This document shows, one piece after another, positions 40,278 to 49,654 of a stretch of DNA of 64,000 bases. The stretch is from Niveispirillum sp. (GTDB taxonomy: Bacteria; Pseudomonadota; Alphaproteobacteria; Azospirillales; Azospirillaceae). Location: NCBI RefSeq assembly GCF_017996735.1, contig NZ_JAGOGJ010000018.1, forward strand, positions 1 through 64,000, in the 5' to 3' direction. The first letter of the stretch is position 1, and every line of letters starts with the position of its first letter. The notes under the pieces were generated by a model. It did no database searches and was not told the DNA's origin. It worked only from the letters and a program-made list of their open reading frames with translations. The translations under genes were made by a program, and so were the position numbers.

Positions 40278-42256
40278 GCCGGATTTCAAAAGTCCTCATC
40301 GCCAATCGTGGCGAGATTGCCGCCCGTGTCATGCGTACCGCCCGCCGTCTGGGCCTGGGCACCGTCGCGGTTTATTCGGATGCCGACGTAAATGCCCTGC
40401 ATGTGGCCACCGCTGACCAAGCCGTGCATATCGGCCCGGCCCCGGCCCGCGAAAGCTATCTGCTGGGCGAGAAGATCATCGCGGCCGCCAAGGCCACGGG
40501 CGCAGACGCCATCCATCCCGGCTATGGCTTCCTGTCGGAAAATGCGGGTTTCGCCGATGCCGTGGCGGCCGCCGGTCTGGTCTTCATCGGCCCGCCGGCC
40601 AGCGCCATCCGCGCCATGGGCGGCAAGTCGGAGGCCAAGGCCCTGATGGCAACGGCCGGTGTGCCGCTGGTGCCGGGTTACCATGGTGAGGATCAGGACG
40701 ACACGCTGCTGGCGACAGAAGCGGCCCGCATCGGCTTCCCCGTGCTGATCAAGGCATCGGCCGGCGGCGGCGGCAAGGGCATGAAGGTCGCCGGTTCGGC
40801 CGATGAGTTCCCCGCCGCTTTGGCCTCCGCCAAGCGCGAAGCCAAGGCCAGCTTCGGTGACGACCGTGTCCTGATCGAGAAATATCTGGCCCGCCCGCGC
40901 CATGTGGAAATCCAGGTCTTCGCCGACCGCCATGGCAACTGCGTCTACCTGTTCGAGCGTGACTGCTCCATCCAGCGCCGGCACCAGAAGGTGGTGGAGG
41001 AAGCGCCGGCCCCCGGCATGGACCCCGCCATCCGGGCCCGCATGGGCCAGGCCGCTGTCGCCGCCGCCAAGGCCATCGGCTATGTCGGCGCCGGCACGGT
41101 GGAATTCCTGCTGGATACGGATAGTTCCTTTTATTTCATGGAGATGAACACCCGTCTTCAAGTGGAACATCCGGTTACGGAGAAGATCACCGGGCAAGAT
41201 CTGGTCGAATGGCAGCTTCGCGTCGCGGCAGGCGAACCCCTGCCGCTGACCCAGGAACAGCTTGCCATCAACGGCCACGCCATTGAGGTCCGGCTCTACG
41301 CCGAAGACCCGGCCAAGGGTTTCCTGCCGCAGACGGGCACGCTGGCGCATCTGCGCTTCCCCGACCAGGGGGACCATGTGCGCGTCGATACCGGCGTGCG
41401 GGCGGGGGATGCCATTTCCATCTTCTACGACCCGATGATCGCCAAGCTGATCGTCTGGGACAAGGATCGCGATAGCGCCGTGCGCCGCCTGGAAAAGGCC
41501 TTGGCGGAGACGGAGGTGGCGGGTCTGAATGCCAATGTGCCGTTCCTGTCCGCCGTGGCCGCCCATCCGGGCTTCCTGGCGGCCGACCTCGATACCCGCT
41601 TTATCGAGCGGTATGAGGCCGACCTGCTGCCCACCGCCACGGCGCCATCGGCCGAGGCGCTGGCCCTGTTCAGCCTGGGCCTAACCCTGTCGCGCCGGAC
41701 GGGCGGCAATGACCCGTGGGACGCCGTCGGCGGCTTCCTGCTGAATCTGCCCGCCAGCGACCGGATCGAGTGGGCTGAAGCCGGGGAGGAGGGGGTAACG
41801 CACACCGTGGATGTCACCTGGGCGCGTCCCGGCTTCACCATTGCCGCCGCCGGCCGCACCCTATCCGTGTCGGGTAGCCTGTCCGCCGACGGCACCCTGT
41901 CGGCCACGCTGGACGGCGTGCGTGTCACGGCGCGCTGGGTACGCTGGGGCGACCATGTGACCCTGTTCCATGCGGGCAGCACACGCACCCTGTCGCTGGT
42001 CGATCCGCATGCGGGCGCCCACGCTGACCATGGCGGCCATGGCCGCCTGACGGCCCCCATGCCGGGCAAGGTGATCGCCCTGCTGGTGGAGGAGGGGGCG
42101 GCGGTGACCAAGGGGCAGCCGGTCATCGTGCTGGAAGCCATGAAGATGGAACACACGCTGAAGGCGCCGTCCGATGGCAAGGTCACCCATCTGCGCTATG
42201 CGGTGGGGGATCAGGTCAGCGAAGGCGTCGAACTGGTCGGGTTCGAGGCCGCGTGA
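40274..42256 (+). CDS. liuD: Methylcrotonyl-CoA carboxylase, biotin-carrying (alpha) subunit
   Basis: 660 residues: biotin carboxylase N-terminal domain (KVLIANRGEIAARVMRTARR near 7), ATP-grasp region (KASAGGGGKGMKV near 155), MNTRLQVEHPVTE near 290, and a C-terminal biotinyl domain with EAMKMEH, Lys624 being the biotinylation site. ATP-dependent carboxylation of biotin feeds the LiuB reaction. Translation is coupled to liuC. Propionyl-CoA or acetyl-CoA carboxylase would be alternatives, but the gene neighbourhood fixes the assignment. Confidence 0.95.
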   Translation: MSRISKVLIANRGEIAARVMRTARRLGLGTVAVYSDADVNALHVATADQAVHIGPAPARESYLLGEKIIAAAKATGADAIHPGYGFLSENAGFADAVAAAGLVFIGPPASAIRAMGGKSEAKALMATAGVPLVPGYHGEDQDDTLLATEAARIGFPVLIKASAGGGGKGMKVAGSADEFPAALASAKREAKASFGDDRVLIEKYLARPRHVEIQVFADRHGNCVYLFERDCSIQRRHQKVVEEAPAPGMDPAIRARMGQAAVAAAKAIGYVGAGTVEFLLDTDSSFYFMEMNTRLQVEHPVTEKITGQDLVEWQLRVAAGEPLPLTQEQLAINGHAIEVRLYAEDPAKGFLPQTGTLAHLRFPDQGDHVRVDTGVRAGDAISIFYDPMIAKLIVWDKDRDSAVRRLEKALAETEVAGLNANVPFLSAVAAHPGFLAADLDTRFIERYEADLLPTATAPSAEALALFSLGLTLSRRTGGNDPWDAVGGFLLNLPASDRIEWAEAGEEGVTHTVDVTWARPGFTIAAAGRTLSVSGSLSADGTLSATLDGVRVTARWVRWGDHVTLFHAGSTRTLSLVDPHAGAHADHGGHGRLTAPMPGKVIALLVEEGAAVTKGQPVIVLEAMKMEHTLKAPSDGKVTHLRYAVGDQVSEGVELVGFEAA

Positions 42257-42270
42257 GACATGCAGGCTTG

Positions 42271-42285
42271 CATGAAAATTTCATG
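42271..42285. promoter_or_regulatory. Palindrome between liuD and the binding-protein gene
   Basis: CATGAAA-A-TTTCATG, immediately preceded by TGCA-GGCT-TGCA (42260-42271). It lies 15 bases after the liuD stop and about 80 bases before the next ATG. It may be an operator for an internal promoter. Confidence 0.35.
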
Positions 42286-42367
42286 TGAGCCCGCTTTCAA
42301 CTTCATTTCCCTTGGTGCCAAATGGGGGTAGACTTGATTCCCAAGTCGGGCACGGTGAGGAACCACC

Positions 42368-43129
42368 ATGTTCTCTCGAAGGACAATCCTGAGAGGACTG
42401 ACCGTCGCCGGGACGCTCCCCCTGTGGCGTCCGGCGCTGGCGCGGCCTGCTACCTTCCGCATGGTCTATTTCGGCGATTTCGCTCCCTTCTCGCAACTGG
42501 ACAGCAGCGGTCAGGTACACGGCATGTTCGTGGATGCGGCCGACAATCTGTTCCGGGACAAGCTGGGGCTCGGGGTGGAGCATCAGGGCTTCCCCTGGGC
42601 ACGCGCACAGGCCATGGTCCGCAACGGGGAGGCCGATGGTTTCCTGACCGTGCCGACCCCGGAACGGCTTGGCTATGTGCTGGCCAGCGCCCGGCCGGTA
42701 TTCACCTTCCCCATGTGTGTCATTGCGGCGCCGGACAATCCGCGGCTGGATGCGTTGCGTCAGGTGCGCCGGCTGGAAGATCTGAAGCCCTTCCGTATCG
42801 GCCATTATATCGGGTCGGGCTGGGCCGATGCCAATCTGCGCCCGCTGGGGCTGGATATCCAATGGGCGGCGGACCTGACGGGGGCCATGCGGCTGGTCGC
42901 CAATGGCCGGGTCGATGCGCTGGTGGACAATGCCGTTTCGATGCGGGTCCGCCTGACCAATACGGAATTCCAGTCACGGCTGGTCGAACTGCCCAATACG
43001 CTGACAACCCAGCCCTACCATCTCTGTATCGGCCGCTCCTCCCCCTTCGCGGATATGATGGCGCAGATCGACACCGTCCTTGCCAAGCGCCCCAGCGGCA
43101 GCGGCCCCACGGTGGCCAAGGCCACCTGA
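42368..43129 (+). CDS. Periplasmic solute-binding-like protein inside the liu operon
   Basis: 253 residues with an N-terminal twin-arginine-like signal (SRRTILRGL, then a hydrophobic stretch). The body follows the family 3 amino-acid-binding fold: FRMVYFGDFAPFSQLDSSGQ near 28, VHGMFVDAADNLF, and LEDLKPFRIGHYIGSGWAD near 140 as the hinge to the second lobe. There is no permease or ATPase nearby, so it may be an orphan binding protein or a sensor ligand carrier. It sits between liuD and liuE, an unusual place. The ligand is unknown. Confidence 0.8.
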   Translation: MFSRRTILRGLTVAGTLPLWRPALARPATFRMVYFGDFAPFSQLDSSGQVHGMFVDAADNLFRDKLGLGVEHQGFPWARAQAMVRNGEADGFLTVPTPERLGYVLASARPVFTFPMCVIAAPDNPRLDALRQVRRLEDLKPFRIGHYIGSGWADANLRPLGLDIQWAADLTGAMRLVANGRVDALVDNAVSMRVRLTNTEFQSRLVELPNTLTTQPYHLCIGRSSPFADMMAQIDTVLAKRPSGSGPTVAKAT

Positions 43130-43169
43130 TCCTGATAAATCCTCCTGATATCCCCAACCGGACGTGATC

Positions 43170-44063
43170 ATGCACGACATCCGCCTTGTCGAGGTTGGCC
43201 CGCGCGACGGGCTGCAGAATGAAAAGACCCTGGTGCCGCTGGCTACCAAGGTGGAACTGGTGAACCGCCTGTCTGCCACGGGCCTGTCCCTGGTGGAGGC
43301 CGGGGCCTTTGTCAGCCCGAAATGGGTGCCACAGATGGCCGACAGCGCCGGTGTGATGCAGGCCATCACCCGCCGGCCCGGCGTCACCTATCCCGTGCTG
43401 GTCCCCAATGAAAAGGGGCTGGAGGCGGCGCTTTCCGTGGGCGTGACGGAGGTGGCGGTGTTCGGTGCAGCATCCGAAGCCTTCAGCCAGAAAAACATCA
43501 ACTGTTCCATCGCCGAAAGCCTGGAACGGTTCCGCCCTGTTATCGACCGCGCCAGACTGACCGGCGTGAAGGTGCGCGGCTATGTCTCCTGCGTGCTGGG
43601 TTGTCCCTATGAGGGGGCGGTCGATCCCGCCAGGGTGGCGGACGTGGCGGCCCGGCTGATGGCCATGGGCTGTTACGAGGTCAGCCTTGGCGACACGATC
43701 GGCGTCGGCAACCCGCGCGCCGCGCGCGCCATGCTGAAACGTGTGGCCGAAGATGTGCCCACGGGTCGCATCGCCCTGCATTTCCACGACACCTATGGCC
43801 AGGCCCTGGCCAATATCCTGGCCTGCATCGAACTGGGTGCCCGTGTCTTCGACGGGGCCGTGGCCGGCCTGGGTGGCTGCCCCTATGCCAAGGGCGCGTC
43901 GGGCAATGTCGCGACGGAGGATGTGCTCTACATGCTGAACGGCATGGGCCTGTCCAGCGGCGTGGACCTGGACGCGCTGGCCGCCATCGGCGAATGGATC
44001 AGCGGCGAACTGGGCCGACCCAATGGCAGCAAGGTGGGAAGGGCACTGGCGGCGCGGGGATAG
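43170..44063 (+). CDS. liuE: Hydroxymethylglutaryl-CoA lyase
   Basis: 297 residues from the ATG at 43170 (a GTG lies two codons earlier). It cleaves HMG-CoA to acetyl-CoA and acetoacetate, the last leucine step here. Motifs: LVEVGPRDGLQNEK near 7, EAGAFVSPKWVPQMAD near 40, SCVLGCPYEG near 140, LHFHDTYGQALAN near 207 with the metal-binding histidines, and the signature GLGGCPYAKGASGNVATED with its catalytic cysteine. Full length for the family. Confidence 0.95.
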   Translation: MHDIRLVEVGPRDGLQNEKTLVPLATKVELVNRLSATGLSLVEAGAFVSPKWVPQMADSAGVMQAITRRPGVTYPVLVPNEKGLEAALSVGVTEVAVFGAASEAFSQKNINCSIAESLERFRPVIDRARLTGVKVRGYVSCVLGCPYEGAVDPARVADVAARLMAMGCYEVSLGDTIGVGNPRAARAMLKRVAEDVPTGRIALHFHDTYGQALANILACIELGARVFDGAVAGLGGCPYAKGASGNVATEDVLYMLNGMGLSSGVDLDALAAIGEWISGELGRPNGSKVGRALAARG

Positions 44064-44071
44064 GGGGCCGA

Positions 44072-44224
44072 CCCTCACCCTCCCATTGGCTTGACGCCAA
44101 CGGGCCCCTCCCTCTCCCGCAAGCGGGCGAGGGGCTTAACAAGCTGTCGTGCGGAATTTCGCCCCTCGCCCACGCAGTGGGAGAGGGAGGGGCCCAAGCC
44201 CGCCAGGGCTTGGGAGGGTGAGGG
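44072..44224. repeat. Dispersed intergenic repeat, copy 2
   Basis: A 153-bp element with the same inverted ends (CCCTCACCCTCCCA and TGGGAGGGTGAGGG) as the element at 37758. It contains CCCTCTCCCGCAAGCGGG and GTGGGAGAGGGAGGGG stems plus about 50 bases of extra centre. It separates the convergent liu and oxidase operons, where it may act as a terminator. Confidence 0.8.
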
Positions 44225-44236
44225 AACACCCCCCAC

Positions 44237-45385
44237 TCACCCCGCCTTCATCCGCTCTACCCGGTAATGCGACAGGTCGATACCCGTGGCCCCCGTGGCG
44301 ATCAGTTCCGCCATGGTCTGGCCCACGCCCGGCCCGATCTGGAACCCGGAACCGGAGAAGCCGAAGGCATAGAACAGGCCGCTGGTCGTGGCGCTCGGCC
44401 CCATCACCGGCAGGCTGTCATCCATATAGCCTTCGATGCCGGTCCAGACGCGGATGATGTTCAGCCGCGCCAGGGCCGGCGCCAACCGCCGCAGTTGCTG
44501 CAACTGCGTCAGGGTGTTCTGCGGCTTCACGAAGGACCGGTAGGTCTCCGCCACCGCCGGCGCGCGGGTGGACCCGCCCAGCACAATATTGCCGCGCGCC
44601 ACTTGCCGGAAATAGACGGTTTCCACCTCCAGCGGCGTCATCACCCCCACCGCCGGGGCAATCGCATAGGGGACGGGTTCGGTGACCGACATGGTGGGGC
44701 TGCGCGCCGTCAGCTTCACCGGCTCCCCGAACTGCGCCGACAACTCACCCGCCCAGGCACCCGCCGTGATCAGCAGCACGGGCGCCTTGAACACGCGCCC
44801 ATCCTTGGCTGTCGCGATAAAATCGGTGCCGACCTTGGTGACATGGCCGATGCGGGTATTCTCGAACACCTGTGCGCCCAGCTTCTGTGCCGCCCGCGCA
44901 AAGGCCGGGGCCGCCAGACGTGGGTTGGCATGGCCGTCCATGGCGGAATATGAGCCGGCCACCACGTCGGTGCCGAAGAAGGGGAACCGGTCGCGCAGCG
45001 CATTGCCGGTCAGGATTTCGAGATCCAGGCCGTTCTGCCGCGCCTCGACGGCATATTCCTCCATCTTGCCGATGTTTTCCGGCCGCTCGCGATAGCAGAC
45101 GCGGATATGCCCGGACTGGAGATATTCGACATCCGCTCCCAGCAACTCATTGGCCTTGCGCCAGATTTCCAGGGAGCGGTTGGCCAGGTGCAACTGATGG
45201 ATGGGCCGTCCCTGGCGGCGGACATTGCCGAAATTGGTGCCGCTGGCCTGCCGCCCCACCAGATCGCTTTCGATCAGGGTGACGGATTTGCCATGGGTAT
45301 GGCGCAGGAAGAAGGCGGCGGAGGAGCCCATAAGGCCGCCGCCGATGATCAGCACATCGCTATGCGTGACGGGATTGGACATCAT
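44237..45385 (-). CDS. DAO-family FAD oxidoreductase, beta-like subunit
   Basis: 382 residues. The N-terminal dinucleotide motif VLIIGGGLMGSSAAFFL (near 12) and the family's C-terminal WTGIEGYMDDSLPVMGPS and GFSGSGFQIGPGVG place it with sarcosine-oxidase-beta, HcnC and OoxB-like proteins. It would oxidise a C-N bond of an amino acid or opine. The start overlaps the preceding subunit by four bases (ATGA). With the next two genes it makes a three-subunit enzyme. The substrate cannot be read from sequence. Confidence 0.85.
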   Translation of the reverse strand: MMSNPVTHSDVLIIGGGLMGSSAAFFLRHTHGKSVTLIESDLVGRQASGTNFGNVRRQGRPIHQLHLANRSLEIWRKANELLGADVEYLQSGHIRVCYRERPENIGKMEEYAVEARQNGLDLEILTGNALRDRFPFFGTDVVAGSYSAMDGHANPRLAAPAFARAAQKLGAQVFENTRIGHVTKVGTDFIATAKDGRVFKAPVLLITAGAWAGELSAQFGEPVKLTARSPTMSVTEPVPYAIAPAVGVMTPLEVETVYFRQVARGNIVLGGSTRAPAVAETYRSFVKPQNTLTQLQQLRRLAPALARLNIIRVWTGIEGYMDDSLPVMGPSATTSGLFYAFGFSGSGFQIGPGVGQTMAELIATGATGIDLSHYRVERMKAG

Positions 45386-46758
45386 TCCGCCTCCCCGATG
45401 GCGATGGGCAGGGGTTTCACCGGGGCCTGACCGCGCAGACGCCCGGCATCGGCAACCGGGAACTCACCATGCGCGGCGATCACTTCCGCCGCCGCATGCC
45501 CGCAGTAACGGCCCTGACAGCGGCCCATGCCGACCCGGCTGAAGGCCTTGGTCCGGTTCGTTTCCGCCGCCCCCGTCACATCCATGGTCCGGCGCACATC
45601 ACCCACCGTCACGCATTCGCAGCGGCAGAGGATGGTATCGTCGGAAAGGGCGGCCGCCTGCTGGTGCGGCCAGGGGAAAGCCTTGGCCAGACCCCGCGCG
45701 AAGCGGCCATAGCGACCCACCTCCCGCCGCAGCATGATGATGGCACCCTGGTCCACGGGCTGACCCAGATCGGACAGCGCCGCCAGGGCCGCCAGCTTCC
45801 CCGACGCCTCCGCCGAGCGCGCACCCAGCACACGGGCACCGTCGCCCGCCAGATAAAGCGGCGTGGGCGCGTCGGCGCGGCCATCCGGGTCCCGCACGGG
45901 CAGATACTGGCGGGTCAACTCGTCGAACGCGAAGGTGCAGCGGGCCAGATCGGCCAATTGTGTTTCCGGACGCAGATGGTAACCCATGGCGACCGCGTCG
46001 GCGGCGAAATGCCGTTCGCTGCCATCACCCAGCCGTACCGTGACGCCCGTGACCCCCGTCCTGGCATCGCCGCTGATCGCCACCGGCGTGACACCGGTCA
46101 GCAGCGGCACGCCCGCCGCCTTGATGGCGCGGGTCAGGGCGATGCCATTCCACAGGACCGACGGCAGGGCCAGAAGGTCGGGCAGGGCGGTAATGCGGGC
46201 GGTGAAGCTGGACGTGTCCAGAACCGCCGCCACCTTGGCGCCGGCCTTGATATACTGAGAGGACACCAGATAAAGCAGCGGGCCTGTGCCCAGAAACACC
46301 ACCTGCGACCCGATGGACACGGCCTGCGCCTTCAGCGCGACCTGTGACCCGCCCAGACTATAGGTGCCGGGCAGGTCCCAACCTGCCATGGGCATCAACC
46401 GGTCGGTGGCACCGGTACACAGGATCAGCGCGTCGTAGGGGATGGCCTCCTGCGCGGTACCGCTGGCGGTCCAGACATGGCCATCCGCGATGTTCCAGAC
46501 CAGGGTTTCGGCCCGGTAGTCAATGCGGTCGCGCAAGGCGTCGAACCCGTCATGCACGGACTTGGCGCGGGGCGCCTCCGTCCCGTACAGGTCCGTGTAA
46601 GCGCGGCGGAAATTCTCCGGCTGGCGGCGATAGATCTGGCCGCCAGCGCGCCGCCCCTCATCAATGACGATGGGTGTCAGACCGGCGGCGACGATGGTTT
46701 CCGCCGCCCGCACGCCGGCGGGGCCGGCGCCGACGATAATCACCCGTGGTTGGCCCAT
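45382..46758 (-). CDS. FAD/NAD(P) oxidoreductase with C-terminal [2Fe-2S] domain, alpha-like subunit
   Basis: 458 residues from the ATG at 46758, where the dinucleotide motif VIIVGAGPAGVRAAE begins. A second nucleotide-binding region has VVFLGTGPLLYLVSSQ near 145. Near the C-terminus CRCECVTVGDVR and GRCQGRYCG supply the four cysteines of a BFD-type iron-sulfur site. This is the architecture of HcnB, OoxA and D-hydroxyproline dehydrogenase subunits. It overlaps the small Fe-S subunit upstream by 19 bases and the DAO subunit downstream by four. Confidence 0.87.
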   Translation of the reverse strand: MGQPRVIIVGAGPAGVRAAETIVAAGLTPIVIDEGRRAGGQIYRRQPENFRRAYTDLYGTEAPRAKSVHDGFDALRDRIDYRAETLVWNIADGHVWTASGTAQEAIPYDALILCTGATDRLMPMAGWDLPGTYSLGGSQVALKAQAVSIGSQVVFLGTGPLLYLVSSQYIKAGAKVAAVLDTSSFTARITALPDLLALPSVLWNGIALTRAIKAAGVPLLTGVTPVAISGDARTGVTGVTVRLGDGSERHFAADAVAMGYHLRPETQLADLARCTFAFDELTRQYLPVRDPDGRADAPTPLYLAGDGARVLGARSAEASGKLAALAALSDLGQPVDQGAIIMLRREVGRYGRFARGLAKAFPWPHQQAAALSDDTILCRCECVTVGDVRRTMDVTGAAETNRTKAFSRVGMGRCQGRYCGHAAAEVIAAHGEFPVADAGRLRGQAPVKPLPIAIGEAE

Positions 46759-47051
46759 GATGCCCCCGGCTGGCTGGTGGTGACGGACATGCCATCCTCG
46801 GCGATGGTGGAACAGGCGCGCAGCCGGTGGCCGCTGTCGGTCCAGACCCAGCAATCCTGGCAGGCCCCCATCAGGCAGAAGCCCGCCCGGTTGCCATCGG
46901 TGAATTCCGATTGGCGCAGGGTGCCGCCCGCCGTCAGCATGGCGACCATCAGCGTGTCGCCTTCCATGGCCTGCACGCGGGTGCCGTCGATGGTGATATG
47001 GATCGGCGACCGGTCCCTTTCGGCCAGCCGTACGAAGCGCCCTTGGCTCAC
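46740..47051 (-). CDS. Small (2Fe-2S) ferredoxin-like subunit
   Basis: 103 residues from GTG 47051, chosen for the GGAGGG six bases upstream and for its four-base overlap (GTGA) with the ABC ATPase stop; an ATG at 47087 lies inside the ATPase gene and lacks a site. Cysteines sit in FCLMGACQDCWV and RACST, the HcnA/OoxC-type pattern. It passes electrons within the three-subunit dehydrogenase formed with the two genes downstream. Confidence 0.85.
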   Translation of the reverse strand: MSQGRFVRLAERDRSPIHITIDGTRVQAMEGDTLMVAMLTAGGTLRQSEFTDGNRAGFCLMGACQDCWVWTDSGHRLRACSTIAEDGMSVTTSQPGASWANHG

Positions 47052-48811
47052 GATGCTCCCTCCGATGCGCCCTCTGGCCGATGACACAGGATAATGTTGC
47101 CGCCCGGCGTCAGGTGCCGGGGCGGGGTGAATTCTTCACAGGTGCCGCAGACACGCCAGGAACAGCGCGGCAGGAACCGGCACAGGTCCGCCCCGTCCTT
47201 GGGCTGTCCGATGGCGGGCGGGGCGGGGCGTGCGCCCTGTTCCTCCAGCCAGCCCGGCCGCAATTCAGGCACAGAGCCGATCAGCAGGTCGGTATAGGGA
47301 TGGCGGGCCACGCCCTCATAGCCCTGCCGCCGGCCCGTCTCCACCTGCGTGCCGGCATACAGCACCATGATGTCGTCGGCGATGGCGCGGACGGTGGCGA
47401 TATCATGGCTGATGAACAGATAGGCCAGCCCCAGTTCCCGCTTCAGTTCGGCCAGCAGGTCCAGGATGGCGGCCCCCACCACCGTATCCAGCGCCGACGT
47501 CACCTCGTCGCACATGATCAGGTCGGGTTTGGCGGCCAGCGCGCGGGCCAGATTGATGCGCTGCTTCTGCCCGCCCGACAGGCCGCCGCAGGCACGGTCG
47601 GCCAGCGATGCCGGCAGCTTGATCAGGTCCAGCAGTTCCGCCACACGCCTGGTCGCCGCCGCGCCCTTCAGCCCATGATAGAAGGTCAGGGGCCGCCCGA
47701 TGATGTCCCCCACCGAATGGGCCGGGTTCAACGCCGTATCGGCATTCTGGAACACCAGCTGGATGCGCCGGAATTGTTCCTTGTTGCGCATGGACAGGGC
47801 CGGTGGCAGGCGGGCGCCGTCGAAATTCACCGATCCGGAGGTGGGCGGCAGCAGGCCGGCAATCACGCGGGCCAGGGTCGACTTGCCTGACCCGCTTTCC
47901 CCGATCACGCCCAGCGTGGCGCCACGCACGATGGTCAGGTTGATGTCGCGCAGGATGGGCGTGGCGGCATAGCCGGCGTTCAGTCCCTTGATCTCCAGCA
48001 GCGGGGCGGCTGCCCCCTTCGGTGCCTCCACCGCTACCCGCTCAGGCCGCGCCGCCGCCATCAGGGTGCGGGTATACTCGTCCTCCGGCTGCTGCAGCAC
48101 CTGGACCGCCGAACCGTTTTCCCGGATGCGGCCCTTGTTCAGCACCACGATGGCGTCGGCCATCTGCGCCACCACGGCCAGATCGTGGGAGACATAGACG
48201 GCCGTGGCGCCTTGTTCACGCACCGCCTGCTTGAAGGCGCGCAGCACCTCGATCTGGGTGGTGACGTCCAGGGCGGTGGTCGGCTCGTCCAGGATGACCA
48301 GTTCCGGCCCCGTGATCAGGGCCATGGCGGCCATCAGGCGCTGCAGCTGCCCGCCCGAAAGCTGATGCGGATAGCGCTCACCGATGCTTTCGGGGTCGGG
48401 CAGGGCCAGCGACCGGAACAGGGCAACCGCCTTGGTCTCCGCCGCCGCGCGGTCCATGCGCCCATGGTTCACGGCGGGTTCCACCACCTGATCCATGATG
48501 CGCCTGGAGGGGTTGAAGGACGCCGCCGCCGACTGCGCGATATAGGACACTCGGTCGCCGCGCAAGGCCGCCAGCCCGTCCTCGTCCAGTGACAGGACAT
48601 CGGTATCGCCGACCCGCACCGATCCGCCCGCGATGCGGCAGCCCAGGCGGGCATAGCCCATCAGGGCCATGGCGATGGTGGTCTTGCCCGACCCGCTTTC
48701 CCCGATCAGGGCCAGCACCCCGCCGCGCGGGATGGAGAAGCCGACATCCGCCACGATGGTGGTGCCGCCTGCAACGACATTCAGGCCCCGGACCTCGACA
48801 TGTGTTTGCAT
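47048..48811 (-). CDS. Fused ABC transporter ATPase (DppD-DppF type)
   Basis: 587 residues with two complete ATPase domains. First: GESGSGKTT near 37, LSGGQLQR near 153, VILDEPTTALD. Second: GESGSGKST near 310, LSGGQKQR near 428, IMCDEVTSALD, where the usual glutamate-proline is Glu-Val. The end carries the oligopeptide-type cysteine tail (CRFLPRCSWRVC, 2-6 Cys) seen in OppF/DppF, which can bind an Fe-S cluster. It energises the importer formed with the next three genes. Confidence 0.93.
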   Translation of the reverse strand: MQTHVEVRGLNVVAGGTTIVADVGFSIPRGGVLALIGESGSGKTTIAMALMGYARLGCRIAGGSVRVGDTDVLSLDEDGLAALRGDRVSYIAQSAAASFNPSRRIMDQVVEPAVNHGRMDRAAAETKAVALFRSLALPDPESIGERYPHQLSGGQLQRLMAAMALITGPELVILDEPTTALDVTTQIEVLRAFKQAVREQGATAVYVSHDLAVVAQMADAIVVLNKGRIRENGSAVQVLQQPEDEYTRTLMAAARPERVAVEAPKGAAAPLLEIKGLNAGYAATPILRDINLTIVRGATLGVIGESGSGKSTLARVIAGLLPPTSGSVNFDGARLPPALSMRNKEQFRRIQLVFQNADTALNPAHSVGDIIGRPLTFYHGLKGAAATRRVAELLDLIKLPASLADRACGGLSGGQKQRINLARALAAKPDLIMCDEVTSALDTVVGAAILDLLAELKRELGLAYLFISHDIATVRAIADDIMVLYAGTQVETGRRQGYEGVARHPYTDLLIGSVPELRPGWLEEQGARPAPPAIGQPKDGADLCRFLPRCSWRVCGTCEEFTPPRHLTPGGNIILCHRPEGASEGAS

Positions 48812-48814
48812 GGC

Positions 48815-49654
48815 TTATTCCTTCCCCGCGATGCGGCGGCCGCGGCCGGGCAGTGAGTCGATCAGCAGGTTGACGCCCACCGTCAGGGTGGCGATGGCGA
48901 TGGCCGGCATCAGGATGGCGGGCGCCGCCTCGCCCAGGCCGGAAATGTTCTCGCGCACCAGCGACCCCAGATCGGCATCCGGCGGCTGCACGCCCAGACC
49001 CAGGAAGGACAGGCCCGACAGCAGCAGCACGATGAACACGAAACGCAACCCGAAATCGGCCAGCATGGGATGGATCATGTTGGGCAGGATTTCGCGCAGC
49101 GCGATATGAACGGCCCCTTCGCCCCGGCAGCGGGCCACCTGCACATAATCCATCTGCGCCAGATTGACGGCCAGCGAACGGGCGATGCGGAAGGCGCCGG
49201 GGAAATAGGTGATGGACGCCACCAGCAGCAGCAGCGGCAGGGAGGAGCCGACCACCGCCACCAGCACCAGCGACAGGATCTTGGACGGGATGGAAATCAG
49301 TGTATCGACAAAGCGGCTGATCCCCTCGTCCACCCAGCGCGGGCTGACCGCCGTGACCAGGGCCAGCGCCGTGCCCGTCGTGCTGGCCACCAAGGCTGCG
49401 GCCAGCGCCAGCCCGACAGAGTAGCGCGCCCCGGACAGAAGCCGGCTCAGCACATCGCGGCCCAGATAATCGCTGCCCAGCGGATGGGCGGCGGTGAAGC
49501 CGGCGAACACGTCATGGGCCACGAAGGCACCGGGGTCATAAGGCGCCAGGAACGGTCCGAAAACCGCCAGGAACAGCCAGAGCATCACCAGCGACAGGCC
49601 CACGCGGCCACTGCCGGACAAGGCTTTCACCCAGGATCGGATGGCGTTCTTCAT
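48815..49654 (-). CDS. ABC transporter permease (DppC type)
   Basis: 279 residues with six membrane segments. AAHPLGSDYLGRDVLSRLLSGARYS near 55 is the DppC/OppC landmark (split at its glycine turn). The ATPase-coupling loop VARCRGEGAVHIALREILPN lies near 170. Its start overlaps the other permease by four bases, and the ATPase gene follows three bases after its stop. It forms the channel of a peptide, opine or related importer. Confidence 0.92.
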   Translation of the reverse strand: MKNAIRSWVKALSGSGRVGLSLVMLWLFLAVFGPFLAPYDPGAFVAHDVFAGFTAAHPLGSDYLGRDVLSRLLSGARYSVGLALAAALVASTTGTALALVTAVSPRWVDEGISRFVDTLISIPSKILSLVLVAVVGSSLPLLLLVASITYFPGAFRIARSLAVNLAQMDYVQVARCRGEGAVHIALREILPNMIHPMLADFGLRFVFIVLLLSGLSFLGLGVQPPDADLGSLVRENISGLGEAAPAILMPAIAIATLTVGVNLLIDSLPGRGRRIAGKE

